From positions 1 to 47,877 of the forward strand of contig WHSR01000033.1 in assembly GCA_009379995.1 (NCBI GenBank): DNA of 47,877 nucleotides. Direction: 5' to 3'. The notes beneath the pieces were generated by a model. The model worked only from the letters and a program-made list of their open reading frames with translations, made no database searches and was not told the origin of the DNA. This DNA is from Streptosporangiales bacterium (GTDB lineage Bacteria; Actinomycetota; Actinomycetes; Streptosporangiales; WHSR01). Made by a program: the position numbers and the translations under genes. Shown here piece after piece: positions 41,212 to 47,877 of the stretch (positions within the stretch are counted from its first letter, which is position 1; each line of letters opens with the position of its first letter).

Positions 41212-41237
41212 CGCTCCCTCCGCGATCGGTACCCAGA

Positions 41238-41265
41238 ATTCTAAGTTCTCATGACGTAGCGTCAA
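41238..41265 (-). promoter_or_regulatory. boxCB promoter
   Basis: On the minus strand TTGACG (41265-41260) and TAGAAT (41243-41238) lie 16 bases apart, a good housekeeping promoter. Transcription should start near 41231, twenty bases before ATG 41211. Confidence 0.7.
41252..41264. promoter_or_regulatory. Operator-like inverted repeat on the boxCB -35 box
   Basis: TGACG-TAG-CGTCA is a perfect 5-3-5 inverted repeat overlapping the -35 hexamer. A bound repressor would block polymerase, consistent with benzoate- or benzoyl-CoA-dependent induction. The nearby PaaX-type regulator (32148) is a candidate, unproven. Confidence 0.55.
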
Positions 41266-41321
41266 GAGTATGTAGCATGATCACCCCGGCAGGACCCCGG
41301 CCACCCCCGGGGCCGATCGGC

Positions 41322-42116
41322 CTACTTTGGGCGACCCTGCTGGTCGCAGGGCAGACTCGCCGGACTATAGGACCCCGTATAAAGTGCGGTGATATGTTGC
41401 TGGGTAATTGTCAGTTCCTCTGAATCGACGTGGACCGTGCCGGTAAACGGCCGGTCGATGTCCTGAATCAGCGTGAGCGAGACCGCGAACAGCAAGGTCA
41501 ATACACCGAGGGTGATTATATGGAAGACGTTGTTGCGCCGAGGCAACGCGAATGCGAATCCAATGATCGTCACGCCCAGCACCACCGCCATAAACCAGTA
41601 CACATAGGCTGGCACCGAGGGCTGAGCCTGAGCCAGGCGCTCGCGACGAGCAGAGGAGCGTTCTTGGTCGGCCTCTACCAAGGGTTCGAAGTACGGTCTC
41701 TCGGTCAGCCCCGCGAAGGTGCGCGTGAAGCCATCTGTCCAACTGTCGGCGACCGGGGAAATATCGCCGCCGGTCATTATTGGCCATTCCGACGCTTTGA
41801 TCGCTCGAACGTAGCAGACAATACTGGCCTGCAGTTGCTGCTTCTGTGGATCTGGAGCGAACGAAGCCACTTCGTAGAGGTTGTCGACGGCGTCCGCCTC
41901 GGCCTGTGCTGCGCTCTCGGCTGAATCGAAGGACTCGGCCGCAACCACCAGTACGAAGGCGAGGAGCAACACCGCAAGAGTTTCCAGCGGGCTCATCAGG
42001 TCGCTGAGCGAGTAGCCCGAATCCTCATCGTCACCGCGTGATCGAGAACGAATGAACCTGTTTGCAAACAGGCCAATAAACAACGCGATGACCACGACAA
42101 TGACTGTCATGAACAT
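41322..42116 (-). CDS. DUF4239 membrane protein
   Basis: A 264-residue protein with four transmembrane helices: MFMTVIVVVIALFIGLFANR, LETLAVLLLAFVLVVAAESF, FMAVVLGVTIIGFAFALP and HIITLGVLTLLFAVSLTLIQ. The soluble part between the pairs (AESAAQAEADAVDNLYEVAS-like, 100 residues) and the pattern match the bestrophin-like DUF4239 family. The function is unknown. It lies between the boxCB promoter and the encapsulin locus, reading toward the former, and appears to be a single-gene unit. Codon use is slightly less GC-biased than its neighbours. Confidence 0.85.
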   Translation of the reverse strand: MFMTVIVVVIALFIGLFANRFIRSRSRGDDEDSGYSLSDLMSPLETLAVLLLAFVLVVAAESFDSAESAAQAEADAVDNLYEVASFAPDPQKQQLQASIVCYVRAIKASEWPIMTGGDISPVADSWTDGFTRTFAGLTERPYFEPLVEADQERSSARRERLAQAQPSVPAYVYWFMAVVLGVTIIGFAFALPRRNNVFHIITLGVLTLLFAVSLTLIQDIDRPFTGTVHVDSEELTITQQHITALYTGSYSPASLPCDQQGRPK

Positions 42117-42483
42117 GGGCCCAGGCTAACCGAGGGGCCACCGAAGAATCAACGGGGCAACTCTAGATTTGGTTATCCCGCTTGGTCCCGCTTCATCACG
42201 TTATCCATTGGTTCAGCCAGATTTGTCGGAAGTAGCGAATTGTTTATTTTAAACATGGCCGTGCTGCGCCGACATCATCTAAAATCCGCAATGTTAAAAA
42301 TGTTGGGCTGGACCTGAGGCGACTTCGCTCGCGCATTTTGCGCCGCGGGGGGTTTCCAAATCCAACCAATGGGGGTAATCATCGACTCGTGTTCGAGGTG
42401 GCCGACGAAACACGTCCATGTCCTGAGTGAACGTCTCGATGTGTCCTTGTTTGTGATTCGGCTAGGGATTGGTGGTATGCGCT
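42117..42483. other. Intergenic region upstream of the encapsulin-geosmin locus
   Basis: No gene is seen. The stretch 42230-42300 is AT-rich (TTGTTTATTTTAAACATGG, AATGTTAAAAATGTTGGG) against the GC-rich background and probably carries regulated promoters for the DUF4239 gene (leftward) and the encapsulin operon (rightward). TTTAAA-type and GTTAAAAATG-type elements are present but I could not assign -10 or -35 boxes with confidence. Confidence 0.6.
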
Positions 42484-43923
42484 GTGACTGAATCGGTGGG
42501 TGCGGCTGCCGCTGTGGAGGACGGGCAGCGGAACGGCCAGCAGAACGGGCAGGTCACGCAGAGCCTGGGGACGGCGGCGGCGCGGAACCTCGCGACGACT
42601 ACCAAGTCCGTCCCGCAGATGCAGGGGATCACCTCGCGGTGGCTGCTGCGAGTGTTGCCGTGGGTTGAGGCGACCGGCGGCACGTACCGAGTCAACCGTC
42701 GGCGCAGCTTCGCGGTGGGTGACGGGCAGCTGACGTTCACCAATGTCGGCACCGACGTGTCGGTCATCCCGCAGGAGCTCAACGAGCTGCCGCTGCTGCG
42801 CGGGCTGGACGACACCGAGTTGCTCACCGCGCTGGCAGACCAGTTCGTCCAGCAGGAGTTCGAAGTCGGTGACGTGCTGGTCGAGGCCGGCCAGCCGGCC
42901 GACCAGGTCTTCCTCATCGCCCACGGCAAAGTCAACAAGATCGGCCCTGGGAAGTACGGCACCCCCACCGTGCTCGACGTGCTGGCCGACGGCGACTACT
43001 TCGGCGACCGCACGCTGGTGGAGTCCGACGACACGTGGCAGTTCACCGCCAAGGCCGTCACCAGCTGCACCGTGCTGACTCTGCCCCAGCGGGCCCTCGA
43101 GGAGATGGTCGACCGGTCGGACGCGCTGCGCGCCCACGTCGACCAGTTCCGCGCCCGAATGAATCAGTCCCAAAACGAGCACGGCGAGGCCTCCATCGAG
43201 CTGGCCGCCGGGCACGAGGGTGAACACGAACTGGCCGGCACTTTCGCCGACTACGAGGCCAAGCCCCGCGAGTACCAGCTCAGCGTCGCCCAGACGGTGC
43301 TGCGGGTGCACACCCGGGTGGCCGACCTGTACAACCAGCCGATGAATCAGGTGGAGCAGCAGCTCCGGCTGACCATCGAGGCCCTGCGCGAGCGCCAGGA
43401 CCACGAGATGATCAACAACCGCGAGTTCGGGCTGCTGCACAACGCCGACTTCAAGCAGCGCATCCGCGCCCGCACCGGCCCGCCGACCCCCGACGACTTC
43501 GACGAGCTGCTGGCCACCGTTTGGCGCGATCCTGAGATCTTTCTGGCCCACCCCCGCACCATCGCCGCGTTCGGCCGGGAGTGCAGCCGCCGTGGCGTCT
43601 ACCCGGACAGCGTCGAGATGAACGGACATCAGGTTCCCGCCTGGCGCGGCATCCCGGTGCTGCCCTGCAACAAGATCCCCATCTCGAACGCCCGGACCAG
43701 CTCCGTCCTGCTGTTCCGGAGGGGCGAGGCCAACCAGGGAGTGATCGGCCTGCACCAGACCGGCCTCCCCGACGAGTACGAGCCGGGCCTCAACGTCCGC
43801 TTCATGAACATCAACGAGAAGGCAGTCATCTCCTACCTCGTCAGCACCTACTACTCCGCGGCGGTGCTGGTTCCCGACGCACTCGGCATCCTCGAGGACG
43901 TCGAGATCGGGCGCGAGGACTAG
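42484..43923 (+). CDS. Family 2B encapsulin shell protein (with cyclic-nucleotide-binding-like insertion), copy 1
   Basis: A 479-residue HK97-fold shell protein. N-terminal arm: [36 protein letters not shown]. Residues about 100-220 are a cyclic-nucleotide-binding-like domain ([56 protein letters not shown]). The shell core then continues ([40 protein letters not shown]) to the end block [20 protein letters not shown]. The phosphate-binding arginine normally in the PRAA-type loop is not seen (FTAKAVTS). GTG 42484 aligns with the ATG of the second copy; TTG 42469 is an alternative. It is followed after nine bases by geosmin synthase, its likely cargo. Confidence 0.92.
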   Translation: MTESVGAAAAVEDGQRNGQQNGQVTQSLGTAAARNLATTTKSVPQMQGITSRWLLRVLPWVEATGGTYRVNRRRSFAVGDGQLTFTNVGTDVSVIPQELNELPLLRGLDDTELLTALADQFVQQEFEVGDVLVEAGQPADQVFLIAHGKVNKIGPGKYGTPTVLDVLADGDYFGDRTLVESDDTWQFTAKAVTSCTVLTLPQRALEEMVDRSDALRAHVDQFRARMNQSQNEHGEASIELAAGHEGEHELAGTFADYEAKPREYQLSVAQTVLRVHTRVADLYNQPMNQVEQQLRLTIEALRERQDHEMINNREFGLLHNADFKQRIRARTGPPTPDDFDELLATVWRDPEIFLAHPRTIAAFGRECSRRGVYPDSVEMNGHQVPAWRGIPVLPCNKIPISNARTSSVLLFRRGEANQGVIGLHQTGLPDEYEPGLNVRFMNINEKAVISYLVSTYYSAAVLVPDALGILEDVEIGRED

Positions 43924-46170
<2,247 letters not shown>

Positions 46171-46226
46171 ACGGTGCCGGTGAATCTCGTGCCTGGCGAA
46201 GAGCAGAGGGGTAGGTGGTGGTCGCG

Positions 46227-47636
46227 ATGACGGTGACCGATTCGGTTGAGGCGGGTCCCGATGTCGACGGCCGGCAGCAGCAGAGTCTGGGTACCGCCGC
46301 CGCACGCAACCTGGCCACGACCACCAAGTCCGTGCCGCAGATGCAGAGCATCTCGCCGCGGTGGCTGCTGCGCATGCTTCCCTGGGTCGAGGTCACTGCC
46401 GGTACCTACCGGGTCAACCGCCGGCTGACCTGTGCGGTGGGCGACGGGCGGGTCACCTGCGGCAACACCGGCTCCGTCGCCTGGGTCGCCCCCGAGGCGC
46501 TCCGCGAGTTGCCAATCCTACGCGGGGTCGACGAGCCCGGGGTGCTCGGTGCGCTGGCGGATCGCTTCGAGCAGTGCGAGTTCAGCGCCGGTGACGTCAT
46601 CGTGGAGGCGGGTCAACCCGCCGACCAGGTGATCCTCATCGCGCACGGCAAGGCCAACAAGCTCGGCCAAGGCAAGTACGGCGATCCGTCCGTGCTCGGC
46701 GTGCTCGCCGACGGTGATCATGTCGGCGATCAGGCGCTGGTGGAATCGCGGAGCACGTGGGGGTTCACGGTAAAAGCGACGACGGCGTGCACGGTGCTGA
46801 CGCTGCCACGGCAGGCACTGGAGCAGGCGATCGACCGGTCCAACGTACTGCGGGCGCACATCGAGGAACTCCGGGCTCGCCTGGCCCGGCCGCAGAACAA
46901 GCACGGCGAAGCCGACATCGAGCTGGCCTCGGGACACCACGGGGAACCCAACCTGCCGACCACCTTTGTCGATTACGAGCTCTCGCCCCGCGAGTACGAG
47001 CTGAGCGTCGCCCAGACCGTGCTGCGGGTGCACACCCGGGTGGCCGACCTGTACAACCAGCCGATGAATCAGGTGGAGCAGCAGCTCCGGCTGACCATCG
47101 AGGCGCTACGGGAGCGCCAAGAGCACGAGCTGATCAACAATCGCGACTTCGGGCTGCTGCACAACGCCGATCTCAAACAGCGCATCCGCACTCGAACCGG
47201 GCCACCCACACCCAACGATCTCGACGACCTACTCAGCCGGCGGAGGAAGTCGAAGTTCTTCCTGGCCCATCCCCGCACGATCGCCGCGTTCGGCCGAGAA
47301 TGCAGCCGCCGGGGCTTGTATCCGGCCACCACCTGCGTCGAGGGGACCGCCGCGATCGCATGGCGGGGTGTGCCCATCCTGCCCTGCAACAAGATCCCGA
47401 TCACCGCGGCGCAGACCAGTTCCATCCTCGTCCTCCGCACCGGCGAGGACAGTCACGGGGTCATCGGCCTGCACCAGACCGGTATCCCCGACGAGTACCA
47501 GCCCGGCCTGAGCGTTCGTTTCATGGGCATCAACGAAAAGGCCGTCATCTCGTACCTCGTCAGCACCTACTTCTCCGCCGCCGTGCTGGTCCCCGACGCG
47601 CTTGGCGTTCTCGAAGACGTGGAGATCGGACGCTGA
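46227..47636 (+). CDS. Family 2B encapsulin shell protein, copy 2
   Basis: A 469-residue paralogue of the 42484 gene with the same order: arm ([20 protein letters not shown]), cyclic-nucleotide-binding-like domain ([57 protein letters not shown]), and HK97 core ([60 protein letters not shown]). The expected phosphate-binding arginine is again missing (FTVKATTA). Similarity to copy 1 is high in the shell core and lower in the inserted domain. ATG 46227 follows GAGGGGTAGGTGG. A shell built from both proteins is possible. Confidence 0.92.
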   Translation: MTVTDSVEAGPDVDGRQQQSLGTAAARNLATTTKSVPQMQSISPRWLLRMLPWVEVTAGTYRVNRRLTCAVGDGRVTCGNTGSVAWVAPEALRELPILRGVDEPGVLGALADRFEQCEFSAGDVIVEAGQPADQVILIAHGKANKLGQGKYGDPSVLGVLADGDHVGDQALVESRSTWGFTVKATTACTVLTLPRQALEQAIDRSNVLRAHIEELRARLARPQNKHGEADIELASGHHGEPNLPTTFVDYELSPREYELSVAQTVLRVHTRVADLYNQPMNQVEQQLRLTIEALRERQEHELINNRDFGLLHNADLKQRIRTRTGPPTPNDLDDLLSRRRKSKFFLAHPRTIAAFGRECSRRGLYPATTCVEGTAAIAWRGVPILPCNKIPITAAQTSSILVLRTGEDSHGVIGLHQTGIPDEYQPGLSVRFMGINEKAVISYLVSTYFSAAVLVPDALGVLEDVEIGR

Positions 47637-47877
47637 CGTGGTTTCGGCCGAGGGCCCGTTGTCCTCGACCGACGACAAAACTGGTTGAGCGACCGCGCCC
47701 GCCGGCACCAGGGTGCGGACATGGACCTTCGCATTCAGTCCGGGGTTCCGCAGCTGATGTAGTGGGATAGTCCGCGAGTTCGCGGGTTGACGTGCGGGAA
47801 CGTGCCGTTGGCTGTTGTGACGGCGTGTATCTAGGGGTTGGGGTTCGCTTTGGTCAGTGGCTCGCTGGGCTGAGCTG
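47637..47877. other. Window end, no gene assigned
   Basis: No convincing coding frame is seen after the encapsulin stop. A short hairpin GTCCGCGA-GTTCGCGG near 47770 and TTGACG just after it could belong to a promoter or to the end of a mobile element that continues outside the window. Confidence 0.4.

Noticed and set aside
41212..41265. Upstream ATG at 41265 for BoxC
   Set aside because: It lies in the -35 box of the boxCB promoter; ATG 41211 has a proper ribosome site.

Overview
The window is GC-rich throughout and coding-dense. It contains several actinomycete hallmark families (geosmin synthase, family 2B encapsulins, DUF5753/DUF397 regulator pairs, actinobacterial integrative-element genes), so the host is most likely a filamentous actinomycete. 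I cannot name the genus from sequence alone. Everything here comes from reading the sequence and from family knowledge; no database search was run.

Layout. 1-692: the truncated 3' part of an IS4/IS1634-type transposase is fused tail to tail to a truncated DUF2848 gene. 734-3510: an IclR regulator, then a flavin-dependent (LLM-class) monooxygenase and an alpha/beta hydrolase on the minus strand. 3709-6901: a compact plus-strand operon of two YbaB-like proteins, a WXG100-like protein, a membrane protein with an 11-residue repeat tail and a membrane protein with duplicated PH-like halves. It resembles a type VII secretion-associated locus without its machinery. 6888-10146: a secreted hydrolase, a frameshifted ECF sigma factor fused to S1 RNA-binding domains, and a RibD/DHFR-like reductase. 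10143-20144: a catabolic locus with a GH88 hydrolase divergent from a long operon (DapA-like aldolase, LacI regulator, MaoC hydratase, acyl-CoA dehydrogenase, enoyl-CoA hydratase, family III CoA-transferase, TRAP transporter DctPQM). A perfect LacI-type palindrome lies in the divergent promoter.

20465-32010: a siderophore-interacting flavoprotein, a glutaminyl cyclase, and a metallo-lactonase with an EthD protein. Then come a frameshifted GAF/Fis activator, an acyl-CoA synthetase, a zinc alcohol dehydrogenase, a RibBX-like riboflavin protein, a flavin reductase and a second LLM monooxygenase. The riboflavin and flavin-reductase genes look like cofactor supply for the monooxygenases. 32148-41265: a PaaX-type regulator, a benzoate-CoA ligase and the aerobic benzoyl-CoA pathway genes boxB and boxC. 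A 3.35-kb degenerate integrative element, bounded by a 15-bp direct repeat, sits inside the 5' end of the ligase gene and splits a former boxC-boxB-ligase operon.

41322-47877: a DUF4239 membrane protein, then a bifunctional geosmin synthase flanked on both sides by paralogous family 2B encapsulin shell genes. This is the strongest candidate for an unusual system: a two-shell-protein nanocompartment that may package geosmin synthase. Three genes (sigma-S1, GAF/Fis activator, XRE regulator) each show a one-base frame disruption, so sequence error should be excluded before calling them pseudogenes.
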